In this document: positions 19,461-29,700 of the stretch, piece by piece
Layout: each line of letters opens with the position of its first letter
How positions within the stretch are numbered: the first letter of the stretch is position 1
Origin: CAVYUC01 sp963783085
Lineage (GTDB): Bacteria; Bacteroidota; Bacteroidia; Bacteroidales; Prolixibacteraceae
Assembly (NCBI GenBank): GCA_963783085.1
Contig: CAWAMJ010000002.1
Span: 248,001-312,000, forward strand
Length of the DNA: 64,000 nt
Direction of reading: 5' to 3'
Translations under genes and position numbers: made by a program
Notes under the pieces: model-generated
Told to the model about the DNA's origin: nothing
The model's input: the letters and a program-made list of their open reading frames with translations, nothing else
Database searches by the model: none

Positions 19461-20930
19461 TTAATATTCATAATAAGGATTTTGAACCAGGTTTTTGTTC
19501 CGCTCCATTTCTTTATCGAAAATGGGCAAATACCATCCCAAAGGATTGGTCAGTTTTGCAGCCAGGATTCTTTTTTGGGTCGAAGGAACATTGCTGACAA
19601 TAATTTCAATTAGTTTATCTTTGCGGGCATAATTATTACGCCTTCCCATTCTGAGCAGATCAAACCAGCGCTTTCCTTCGAAAGCCAGTTCCAGTGCCCT
19701 TTCATTCAGTATAGCGTCTTCGTATGCTACCGGATTATTTGCCAGCGATAAAGCAGAAACATTGGCCCTCTCCCTGATTTTCTGAAGAATAGCTGCAGCT
19801 TCGGGATATCTTTCAAGCTGCGATAATGCTTCGGCTTTCATCAGCAACACATCCGCCAGGCGATAAACAATCCAGTTTGCGCTTTTCTGATAAATTCCCG
19901 AGCGCTCAGAGCGGCCATCGGGCGCCATTCCCACATATTTCCAAATGATGTATTCATCTTTACCATATTTGGCAATCGAAGCTTCTTCTCCGCGAACTAT
20001 CTCAGGCGAAAATTCGAATGCGAACATTTCCACTGCTTTTTGGCTCGGGATGTATTGGTTTGCGTTCCGGTTGGTCAGATCATATGTACTGTTGTTCTGG
20101 CTCAGCATCCCGTCGAACTGGAATTCAAAAATGCTTTCGAGCGAATTTCCCGGGTAATAAATTTCAAACCAACGCGCGCTTGGCATCAAAACAACTTCTA
20201 TGTTGCTTTCGATGTTGTTTACGTATGCAATCACTTTTTCATACTGAAAACGCCATAATGCGATGTCGGCGAGCAATGCATTAAATGCATTTTTTGAAGC
20301 GCGGCCTTTGTTTTCGCGAATGGTTTCGAACCCGCCGGAAGGTGCAAATGTAATATTCGCTTCCAAATCGGATACAATTTGATTCAACACCTCCTCTTCC
20401 GGCGATTTGAGTACGTATACATCGGCATCATCAGTTTCAGTTGGTTCCAAAACCAGCGGTACATCCTTATACAGCCGGACAAGATAAAAATAGGCGAGAC
20501 TTCTCAGAAAATAAGCTTCCGCCTCAAAACCCTGTCTTTGATAATCGGTAAATGTATCGTCGACCTCCTGCACCAATGGCGCATTTTTGATCACTTCATT
20601 ACAATAGTTAATGATCTTGTAAAAATTACTCCAGTTGGTTTGACCGTTATCGGGGTAAATGTTGTTTTCCATTAACAACTGTTCTTCCCTACCCTGGTTC
20701 ACGTCACCGTCTACCATATCAGCCCTCACTTCGCCCATAATGAACAAGGTTCGGTCCATCGTTGCAAACGAACTGTAGGCAGCCATTAAAACGGCTTCCA
20801 CGTCTTCTTTTGTTTTCCAGAATTCTTCGCGAATTAATCCACCCGGAGGAACCAGGTCCATCCAGTCGCTGCAGGAAAATTGCATTAGCACCATTACGGC
20901 TATCAGAAAATATTTTGCTTTTGTTCTCAT
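19461..20930 (-). CDS. SusD/RagB-family outer-membrane glycan-binding lipoprotein
   Basis: 489 residues, normal SusD length. The lipobox MQFSC gives Cys20. SusD signatures are SDWMDLVPPGG at the mature N-terminus, AEAYFLRSLAYFYLVRLYKDVPLV, RLADVLLMKAEAL and LNERALELAFEGKRWFDLLRMGRR. It follows its SusC by 14 bases and is followed immediately by two fasciclin lipoproteins, so the four are surely cotranscribed. The two SusD proteins of this operon are clearly different in length and sequence, so they are not a recent duplication. Confidence 0.95.
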   Translation of the reverse strand: MRTKAKYFLIAVMVLMQFSCSDWMDLVPPGGLIREEFWKTKEDVEAVLMAAYSSFATMDRTLFIMGEVRADMVDGDVNQGREEQLLMENNIYPDNGQTNWSNFYKIINYCNEVIKNAPLVQEVDDTFTDYQRQGFEAEAYFLRSLAYFYLVRLYKDVPLVLEPTETDDADVYVLKSPEEEVLNQIVSDLEANITFAPSGGFETIRENKGRASKNAFNALLADIALWRFQYEKVIAYVNNIESNIEVVLMPSARWFEIYYPGNSLESIFEFQFDGMLSQNNSTYDLTNRNANQYIPSQKAVEMFAFEFSPEIVRGEEASIAKYGKDEYIIWKYVGMAPDGRSERSGIYQKSANWIVYRLADVLLMKAEALSQLERYPEAAAILQKIRERANVSALSLANNPVAYEDAILNERALELAFEGKRWFDLLRMGRRNNYARKDKLIEIIVSNVPSTQKRILAAKLTNPLGWYLPIFDKEMERNKNLVQNPYYEY

Positions 20931-20944
20931 ATTTCTATCTGTTA

Positions 20945-23900
20945 TTAAAATCCAAGGGCAATACTAAAAGTTATCATTTTCGGAGGCGGTGTTCTGGCAT
21001 AGTCCACGCCGATCCAGAATGGGTTACTGGCGTCCTGACCAATTTCCGGGTCCTGCCCCGAATAATTGGTGAATGTATAGAGCTTCCTGGCGCTCATTGC
21101 AAGGTTCGCTTTTCGCAAACCAACTTTATTGCAAAGTTTCTGAGGAACCTGGTAGGAAATTTTTAAGTTGTTCAGACGAAGGTAATCGCCTGGTTCAACG
21201 TACCTGTCGGAACCAAGGTTGTTTGCCGGGTGGTTAAGGTAAGCGCGCGGAAGCATTCCTACCTCATCTTGTCCCTGAACCCGCCAGCGCCGAAGCACTG
21301 CTTTACTTTGGTTATCGCGGTTGTTCATCCCTTCGGTTTGCAAAGCAATCATATTTACAATATCGAAACCGAGGCGGTAATGGAATGCCAGCGAAAAATC
21401 GAAATTCTTGTATTTTAAGGTGGTTCCGAAGCCGCCTATATAATCGGGATTTGAGTCGCCTATGTAAACAACGTCGTTCAGATCGATTTTACCGTCGTGG
21501 TTAATGTCGTCGTATTTTGGGTCGCCTCCTTTAAAAGTATAAGTGTCGGTATACTGCATGGGAATCGGCTTTCCTTCACTGTCGTGAATGGTGTTGTCGT
21601 CTGCATCTTTGGCAACTGCGTCAGCATCGCTTGGATAAACCCCCAGGTAGTGAAATCCAAAAAAAGATCCGATGGGCTCGCCTTCAACAACCCGCAACGG
21701 GTACTGACCGTTACCGATTGAAGTGGATTGTTCGGTATTGAAGTTATCCGGCAGTTCATTGAATGTATTGATGTTCTGTGAGATGTTGAAATCAACGCTC
21801 AGCAACCAATCGCGGGTACGAACAATTTTAAAGTTGCTCATCAATTCCCAGCCATAGTTGCTTAGTTGTCCGCCATTCAAATACTGAAGCCCGGAATAAC
21901 CGGACGAATAGGGTATTGCATAATAATCTGATTCTTTTTCACCGCCAAATAAAATATCTGTAGTTATCTTTTTATAAATATCCCCTTCCAGATAAAACCG
22001 ATCGTCGAACATGTTCAATTCAATACCGGCATCGTAAGAAGTAATATTTTCCCACTGTAAATTGTTCAACTGAATGCTGGTAGGAGCGATTGCAGGATTA
22101 GTGATATAACTTCCCGTTCCGGTTGATTCATAAGTTGCAAAACGCGCATAAGGATCACCCGGTTGTCTTCCGGCAACACCCCAGCTGGCCCGCAATTTAC
22201 TTTCACCGAGAAAGTCGAAAGAACTCATGAACGGTTCATCCGAAAAGCGCCAACCAAAAGAAAGGCCTTTAAATAATCCCCAACGATTATTGGCTCCGAA
22301 TGAAGAGTGAGCGTCGGCACGTAAAATTCCGGTGAACAGGTACCTGTCCAGAAATTTGTAGTTCAGGTTACCGGCGCCGCTAATCAGCCGGTCCATTCCG
22401 GAGCCGGTTCCAATCCAGTTGATCTGGGCGTTGATGGCCGGGTCTTGTATGTCGGTACTTGGCGTGCGGTTACTTTGAATGTTCATCCATTCATAACCCT
22501 GCTGGTTGGTAATCCAGGTGAATGCGCCCGAAACATCATGTTTTTCCGATTTAAACGGGCTCGAGAAAGCTATCTGTGTTTCCGTGCGAATGCTCTGGTT
22601 CAAACTATTGCCTTCTTCCGCCTTGTTAATCTGCCATCCCAGCCAGTCCTGTCCGATAGCGTTGTAAGGCAGGTAATTCTTCTCTTTGGTACCTCCGTAC
22701 TGAAATGATACTGTTTCACGGAATGTTAACCAGTCGATAAAACGGTACTGTAAAACAAAAGTATTTTCCAAAGCGTTTTCTTTCCTGTCATTCCGGCCGA
22801 GCTTTGCAACAGCAACCGGATTAAAATAGGTAACACCGTCGCCCTGGTAACTGTTAATCGGGGTGAAATATTCCCCCGTAGGATTTCCGTTGGCATCGCG
22901 TTCCCAAATACTCATATTAGGCGCTTTTATATAAGCCATTTCACGAATGTTACGCGGCCGCCAGTAACCTCCCTGGATCGAAAGGTTTCTTTCGTTCAGG
23001 TTGGAACGATAGGCAAACTTTACCTGGAAAACCAGTTTTCGGGACAGAAAATAATCGAGGTTCACACGCGTCTGAAATCTTTTGTTTTCGGTATTAATCG
23101 TAGTTCCGGTTTCATCTACATAACTAAACGATGTATAATAGCGCGTTTTTTCACCCCCTCCTGAAATACTGAAATAATTATCGTGGGTAATGCCGTTTTG
23201 CGTAATTTCTTTTAACCAGTCGGTGTTTGCAGAATAGTTGTAAAAATCAACATAGTCCCTGTCGTATGCAATTTCCGGCGGGATTTCGAAAACACCACGG
23301 CTGTTATGCCATTCTTCCAATTGCAGCATAATGTATTCATCGCCCGATAACATTGGAATTGCCGGCGGCTGAACATTTAAGCTGTTTTTGTACTGGTAAT
23401 CGAATTGTACTTTCCCCATCCGGCCTTTGTTGGTTTCAATGAGCAGCACCCCGTCAGCACCGCGGGAACCATAAATTGCAGTAGATGCGGCGTCTTTTAA
23501 CACTTCAATCGACTTTATATCCTGAAGTGCTATGTTAATCAGGTTACTGATATCTTCGGTATCGGCAGAACTTAAATCGAAACTACTTTCGACCCTGAAC
23601 TGCGGGATTCCGTCAATTACAATCAGAGGGCTGCTGTTACCCATCGAACTCAGTCCCCGAATTACGAGTTGGGAACCAGAACCCGGGTCACCCGAAGCGC
23701 TGATGATATCAAGGCCGCTGACTTTTCCCTGCAACGCATCGGCGGCGGAAATCACACCTACATCCTGCATGTCCATCAAATCCACTTTTACCGAAGATGA
23801 TGTTTTATCCCTCTCTTCGATATTTGTTAAACTGCTTGATGATTTTGCTTCGGCAGTAACCGTTACTTCGCCAAGCGCAACGTCTGATGACTCCAACTCC

Positions 23901-24199
23901 ACTATAATGGGTTTTGAAGGATCCACCGGAATTTCCTGTGCTTTATAACCGATAACGCTTACCTTCACCGTATTTGACGGATCGTTCATTTGCAGGACAA
24001 AGTCGCCGTTTACGTTGGTAATAGTGCCATTAACTACACGTTCTTCCTTATCGTATTCAACGATGTTTGCACCAATAATTGTTGTGTTGTCCGCTTTATC
24101 GGTAACCCTGCCCCTGATGATGGTTTTCTGCTGTGCATTTGCACTAATAAAGCTAAAAATAATAACTACAAGAATTATGGCTGATTTGATTTTTTTCAT
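20945..24199 (-). CDS. SusC/RagA-family TonB-dependent transporter (first pair of the operon)
   Basis: 1084 residues: a signal peptide (MKKIKSAIILVV...SANAQ), a carboxypeptidase-regulatory-like domain (IIRGRVTDKADNTTIIGANI), a plug (AADALQGKVSGLDI, SSPLIVIDGIPQF, VLKDAASTAIYGSRGADGV), and a barrel ending MITFSIALGF. All are standard for SusC. The start at 24199 lies 51 bases after the fasciclin gene. It would import glycan fragments across the outer membrane, with the SusD 14 bases downstream as lid. Confidence 0.95.
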   Translation of the reverse strand: MKKIKSAIILVVIIFSFISANAQQKTIIRGRVTDKADNTTIIGANIVEYDKEERVVNGTITNVNGDFVLQMNDPSNTVKVSVIGYKAQEIPVDPSKPIIVELESSDVALGEVTVTAEAKSSSSLTNIEERDKTSSSVKVDLMDMQDVGVISAADALQGKVSGLDIISASGDPGSGSQLVIRGLSSMGNSSPLIVIDGIPQFRVESSFDLSSADTEDISNLINIALQDIKSIEVLKDAASTAIYGSRGADGVLLIETNKGRMGKVQFDYQYKNSLNVQPPAIPMLSGDEYIMLQLEEWHNSRGVFEIPPEIAYDRDYVDFYNYSANTDWLKEITQNGITHDNYFSISGGGEKTRYYTSFSYVDETGTTINTENKRFQTRVNLDYFLSRKLVFQVKFAYRSNLNERNLSIQGGYWRPRNIREMAYIKAPNMSIWERDANGNPTGEYFTPINSYQGDGVTYFNPVAVAKLGRNDRKENALENTFVLQYRFIDWLTFRETVSFQYGGTKEKNYLPYNAIGQDWLGWQINKAEEGNSLNQSIRTETQIAFSSPFKSEKHDVSGAFTWITNQQGYEWMNIQSNRTPSTDIQDPAINAQINWIGTGSGMDRLISGAGNLNYKFLDRYLFTGILRADAHSSFGANNRWGLFKGLSFGWRFSDEPFMSSFDFLGESKLRASWGVAGRQPGDPYARFATYESTGTGSYITNPAIAPTSIQLNNLQWENITSYDAGIELNMFDDRFYLEGDIYKKITTDILFGGEKESDYYAIPYSSGYSGLQYLNGGQLSNYGWELMSNFKIVRTRDWLLSVDFNISQNINTFNELPDNFNTEQSTSIGNGQYPLRVVEGEPIGSFFGFHYLGVYPSDADAVAKDADDNTIHDSEGKPIPMQYTDTYTFKGGDPKYDDINHDGKIDLNDVVYIGDSNPDYIGGFGTTLKYKNFDFSLAFHYRLGFDIVNMIALQTEGMNNRDNQSKAVLRRWRVQGQDEVGMLPRAYLNHPANNLGSDRYVEPGDYLRLNNLKISYQVPQKLCNKVGLRKANLAMSARKLYTFTNYSGQDPEIGQDASNPFWIGVDYARTPPPKMITFSIALGF

Positions 24200-24250
24200 C
24201 TTGCTAAAAAACCTTAGGTTTAATTATACTGAAAACTGCTCTTTATAATC

Positions 24251-26551
24251 TTAATTGGTATCTAAATCTTCAACTTTCAACACTTTGCCGATTTCATGAA
24301 TAACCCCGTTGATGTATATATTCGGATATACAGGGTTATTTTCGCTCAGGTCTACACCAACCATTTCGTTTGTACCTAATCCTTCATCAACATGCTCATA
24401 GTTGGAACCGCCTTTACCGGCGATATCAATCATATCGATTCCCGGTTTGATATATATCCGGGTATAAATTGTTGAGAATTCCGTTGAAGATTCATCAATA
24501 CGGGTGGTTTCGTAATATCCTTCAGGAGCAGTGCCGTCAGTAAAAATCAAAGACCCCTGAACGAAATGCAACATCAGGAATTTCCGCAATTCCGGTATAC
24601 TCATGGAACTTGCCCCGGCTTCCTGCAACGCCTGCTGGCTCGGTATAAAAATCGTATAAAACTCAGTATTGGACAGAAAGTTGTAGCGATATTCCTTTTC
24701 AACCGCCAAACCTGCTTTATTTAATAAATTATGGAAATACCTGTATTTTGTATATATTTTATTATATATAGTAGGACTACTAAAGCTAAACCAGTTGTTA
24801 ATTTCGTAGGTTACGCCGTTATCTCCCTCTCCTAAAAGCCGCGGCACATCAGCGATATTTTCCGATCCCTGATAGCCGATGGTTGTAGAATCGGTTCCCA
24901 TAATTGTACCGTTTTCGTTATCATACACCAGGTAATTTCCGGCCAGGTTTGGGATGAACTCTCTTTTGGCTATTCCTTTTGGTACTCTGGTTGCCACATG
25001 GTTCAATAATAAAGTGCGGAGGTCGTTTTGACCAAGCACAAATTGGGTAGCACCTCCCAAAGAAACAAGAAATACGGAAAAACGTTCCCGTGCCCTGTCG
25101 TACAACAACGATGAGTCCATGGAAGTATTGGCGTCTGATTCCACAAAGAAACTGTAAGTTTTGTTTGGCCGCTTTAATGCCGCAGACAAGCCAGCCTGCT
25201 CTATTGCAAACATCACTTTTGAAAAACCCTGCTGCAGGTATACCGGACCCGTTATGCTTGAAAATACCCTTGGTACAATTGCTTCGTTTAATCCGATAAA
25301 AGTTGCATTGCTGCCAAATTCTTTGTCAATAATATTCGATTCGTTCAGTTTGACCACGTCAGCTTCACCGTTATAAAATCCCTCATTAAAATCAGTCGGA
25401 TAGATAGGATTTATCGACATGTGGGTATTTGCAACAATTCTTTTGATATGCTCCGGCGCACCGTTAATACTTCCCCACCCGCGTGGAATTTTAAAATAGG
25501 TATTCTCAAAATTTTCGTAGGCGGTATTTGTTGGCGCCATTATTCCATGATGATAACGGATGGTCACGTCCTGTGGCAATCCGTATGTGCCTGTTGGGGG
25601 TTTCGTTTTTTCACTGTTGATGTTAAAAGTTAGTTCGGGATAGGTTAAATCGAATAATGAATCTACTACCAGTCCCTGCTCGGCACCTTCCTGGTCAAGA
25701 GTTTTCTGTTCGTTGTACTGGAATTCGGGAAACCTGTTTAACAGATTCAGAAATTCGTTATACCGATTCGTTCCCTGCTCGTCTGCCATTATTTGAGCCG
25801 CATTTTTTAACGGGTTGACCACTTCGTCAACTTTGTAGATAAAACCATTTTCCGCAAAAATTTCAGCGCTAACAACTTTTGCATTGGCAAAATATAAATT
25901 GGTATCGCCTTCGAAAGGCCGGTTGAAATAAAACTCATAATCGCCGGCGTTCAATTCATAAATATTAAAATATTCCGGAAAAAATATCGGGGCATATTTA
26001 CGGGAATCAGTAGCAACACGTCTTGTCCAGTTCGATTGCAAAGTATCAACAATAACAAGATTATCCTGATTGCCTTCTTTTACACCATATTTACGGTTTT
26101 TATCCAGCAAAAGCGTTTCACGCTTGAATCCACGTGGCTCATCATTATTAAGATCGAGGGTATCAATCCAACCATAAATGTCGAGCGTGCGCAATTGGTT
26201 TTTACTCCATGGATTCTGTACGATATGATATTTCACAATTTTGGTTAACTCCTCAATTGGAATATCTTCGATTTTACCGTAATTTGAATTGGATGCAAAA
26301 AATTTGCTGAATGCTTCATTGGTTGGGGCAAAAACAGTATAACTTCCCGATACATTAATAATCGCATCAAATCCGGTAAGTTCAATGCATTGAGCAAAAG
26401 TGGAAAGATCTTCTTCAGCAAGCAGTTGCGTATAAAGTTTACCTGCCAGCCAATCCGGACGTTCATATTTCGGATCTAAATGATCATCTATACAACTAAT
26501 AATTATTAGCAGAAGAGATGTAAGAATAACGATGGATTTAAATTTGGTCAT
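24251..26551 (-). CDS. Large surface lipoprotein with four fasciclin (FAS1) repeats, first gene of the operon
   Basis: 766 residues with lipobox Cys20 (LLIIISC). Four FAS1-type repeats can be recognised by their H1-box wording: YTVFAPTNEAF (71-81), GIMAPTNTAY (336-345), YSFFVESDANT (466-476, weak) and YTIFIPSQQAL (632-642). The first is complete, with KYHIVQNPW; the others are more divergent. The protein ends with YPNIYINGVIHEIGKVLKVEDL, the normal FAS1 end. FAS1 domains mediate adhesion and can bind polysaccharides; here it is the first gene before SusC, in a 167-base gap from the regulator. I infer a surface glycan-capture or cell-contact role. There is no enzyme motif. Confidence 0.85.
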   Translation of the reverse strand: MTKFKSIVILTSLLLIIISCIDDHLDPKYERPDWLAGKLYTQLLAEEDLSTFAQCIELTGFDAIINVSGSYTVFAPTNEAFSKFFASNSNYGKIEDIPIEELTKIVKYHIVQNPWSKNQLRTLDIYGWIDTLDLNNDEPRGFKRETLLLDKNRKYGVKEGNQDNLVIVDTLQSNWTRRVATDSRKYAPIFFPEYFNIYELNAGDYEFYFNRPFEGDTNLYFANAKVVSAEIFAENGFIYKVDEVVNPLKNAAQIMADEQGTNRYNEFLNLLNRFPEFQYNEQKTLDQEGAEQGLVVDSLFDLTYPELTFNINSEKTKPPTGTYGLPQDVTIRYHHGIMAPTNTAYENFENTYFKIPRGWGSINGAPEHIKRIVANTHMSINPIYPTDFNEGFYNGEADVVKLNESNIIDKEFGSNATFIGLNEAIVPRVFSSITGPVYLQQGFSKVMFAIEQAGLSAALKRPNKTYSFFVESDANTSMDSSLLYDRARERFSVFLVSLGGATQFVLGQNDLRTLLLNHVATRVPKGIAKREFIPNLAGNYLVYDNENGTIMGTDSTTIGYQGSENIADVPRLLGEGDNGVTYEINNWFSFSSPTIYNKIYTKYRYFHNLLNKAGLAVEKEYRYNFLSNTEFYTIFIPSQQALQEAGASSMSIPELRKFLMLHFVQGSLIFTDGTAPEGYYETTRIDESSTEFSTIYTRIYIKPGIDMIDIAGKGGSNYEHVDEGLGTNEMVGVDLSENNPVYPNIYINGVIHEIGKVLKVEDLDTN

Positions 26552-26597
26552 ATTGTTTAGTTATTTACTCTGTTATTCGAAATTTTATTTAAGCGCT

Positions 26598-26605
26598 CAA
26601 ACATA
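26598..26605 (-). promoter_or_regulatory. Candidate Bacteroidota -7 box upstream of the fasciclin/SusCD operon
   Basis: On the minus strand this reads TATGTTTG, a match to the Bacteroidota TAnnTTTG consensus, 46-53 bases before the start codon at 26551. A TTTG at the expected -33 place is not seen, so the match is weak. It is the only consensus-like box I found in the 167-base gap between the regulator gene and the operon. Confidence 0.3.
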
Positions 26606-26718
26606 TAAAAAAAGGTATTTACCGGATATTATAAAAGTTACCACTTATACAACAAATCTTTCAAATGCAAATAAAAGTTAAAACCATACCTATATGTAGC
26701 ATTTCTGTAATATTTATG

Positions 26719-29700
26719 TTACTCCGCATTTGTCGGTTGCTTAATCCCCTGATCGCGAAAGTTTGCCGGTGTTGCCCCAAACTGATCCTTAAAACATTTA
26801 ATAAAGTACGACAGGTTATTGAAACCCGTTAAGTAACAGACTTCTTTTACCGTATAATTTTGCTGGGCCAGAAATGTATATGCCTTCTGCAGTTTTATTA
26901 TCCGTATAAATTCAACCGGCGAATATCCGGTTAAAGCTTTTAATTTTCGGTAAAGTTGTGTTGAACTTATATTTAACTGTTTCGATAGTTTATTCACATT
27001 GAATTCCGCGTCTGAAATGTTCTCATCAAGGATTTGTTTTACTGTTTGTATGAATTGTTCATCTTTTGACGCATGATTTTTTTCCATTTCAACCATAAAA
27101 TTCTGTGTTTTGTACTTTTCCCTGATTAATTCACGGTTTTTAATTAACCTCATGGATTGTACCCAAAGCAAATTCAGATCAAATGGTTTTGTGATGTATG
27201 CATCAGCGCCTACTTCATATCCCTTCAAAACCTGGTCTTCCGTATCTTTTGCAGTTAAAAGAATAACAGGAGTATGGCACGTTTTAAGGTTTTCCTTAAT
27301 CTTCCGGCAAAATGAAAAACCGTCCATATCAGGCATAATAACATCGGAGATCACCAGCGATGGTTTTTCTTTTTGAACCAGTTCGTACGCTTCATTTCCA
27401 TCGGCAGCAGTAATACAGGTACAATTTCTCGAAAAGAAGCCGGACAGGAAATCCCGGAGTTCTTCGTTGTCTTCAACAATAAGGATACGGTAATTCTCGG
27501 TCGGATGATAGCCGTTAGCTTTTGACAGCTGGTGTTGATGTGAATCAATTGACTGGACAAGAACCGGACCTGAATCAAATCCATTTCCGTTTTTATTACG
27601 TTCAATTTTGTTAAATGGCATATCCACATGAAAAGCTACTCCCGTGCCGGGGAAGGATTCCACATCAATTGTCCCGCCATGCATTTCCACCAGAGATTTG
27701 GCAAACGAGAGCCCGATTCCTGCACCCTCCGAATTTTCATCTATCTTATAAAACCGCTCGAAAATCCTGGACTTATCTTCTTCTGAAATTTCCTTCCCTT
27801 CATTGACAACGGAAATTCTGATCTTCCTGAATACTGCACTGCCTCCTGATAATTCGGGCAACAGCATCATCGAAACGGTTATGGAGTGGTTGTCAGCAGT
27901 ATGTTTGAAAGCATTCGAAATAAGGTTATACAACACTTCTTCGATCTTTTGAACATCAATGTTTACTTTTATTGCTTCTGCAGGAACTTTCAAATAAAGG
28001 TTAACATTCCGGTTGTTTCGATATCCTTTGAAATTTAAAACAACGTCTTTTACAACCCGCACAATATCTGCTTCCTCTAATTGAAGCGATAGTTTACCGG
28101 CACTCAGCCGCCTGAAATCAATTATTTGATTTATTAGCCGCAGCAAATAATTGGAGTTCCTGTGAATAAGCTGAAGTTGACTTTTAAACTGATTTTCATT
28201 GGAACTATTTGCCATTAGATCGTCGATCGGAGCAATTATCAGGCTCAGCGGCGTGCGCAATTCATGAGCAATATTGGTAAGAAACATCATTTTGTTCTCA
28301 TTATTTTCGAGCGCAACAGAATTCAGTTGTTTCTGATAAATTAAGCGCTGACGGTTAATTATGATATAAATGATGCCCATGACCAGGGAAAAACCAACCA
28401 CAAAGAAAATAGCAACTACATACCAGGTTAAATACCAGGGTGGTTGAATAACAATGGATAACTGTTTTGTTTCAGCCGATGCAACATTATCCGAATTTAC
28501 CGCTTTTACTTTTAAAGTGTATGCACCATGCGGCAAATTAGCAAATTCGATGGCATTCCCCTGAACGGGAACTGTCATCCAGTGCTTCATGTATCCCTCG
28601 AGAATATAACTGAACTTGTTTTTTTGAGGTTGTTGAAAATGAAGCGTAGCGACATCCAGTTTAAAGTAACTTCTGTTAAATGGTAAAACGATCTTTTTCG
28701 TATAATTAATTGATTCGTTTAAGAAAAAGCCATTGGATAAGGTATCGCCAACCTGCACCAATATGTTTCGAAACGACAGGTTTGAAAAAGCAATTTTGGG
28801 TTTTATCTCATTTATTCCAATCTCTCTCGGATAAAACGTTGTAAATCCGTTGTCGCCACCAAAGAACATTTGCCCGTCTGGCGCTTTATAAAACGAATTC
28901 ACCATAAATGTCTCATTCTGAATACCATCAGTATTATCAAAGATGGTAAAATAAGGCATTTTATCAAACCTTTTGCAGGAAGCAATTCCGTTGGTAGTGC
29001 TAATCCATAAGTTTCCGTCCTCATCGGGCAACATTCCCTGAACATCATTCGAAGGCAGTCCGTTATTTATGGTAATCATACGAAATCTCTCATTCTGAGG
29101 ATCCAGAATATTTATGCCGCCACCCTGCGTAGCAAACCAAATGGAACCATCATAATTTTCGTAGATACAATTAATTTCATTGTTATTCAGAAAATTTTCT
29201 TTGGGTTCAGTGGCTATATATCGCACAAATTCCAGTTGTGGTTTGGTTTTACCCGATAAGTCCAGGTTGTCGTAACGGTTTTTCAGCCTGTTCAGACCGT
29301 AATAGGTGGCTATCCAAAAACGATTTTTACTATCCAGGTAAATATCCTGAACCAAATTATGAGAGAGCGTTGTAGAATCGTTTAAAAGATGCGGGAAACG
29401 GAAGTTCCGCCCTTCTTTGTTTTTTTTAACGTCCGGAATGAAAATTAGTCCTTCATCAAATGTACCGCACCAGATGTTATGATTATTGTCGACGAATACT
29501 TTTCGGATCAGATTATCGATTTTTGGAAGCCCGGAGAATTTTCCGAGCGTCCAACGCTGCCCGGTTTTTTCCAGTTTAAACAAGCCCAAATCAGTGCCGA
29601 GCCAAAACAGCGAATCAGATTCCTTTTCAATGTCCCAGATACCATCGTCAACAGCGCCCGGTTTGTCTTTGTCGCCAACCGCTATTTTCAAATATTCCGG

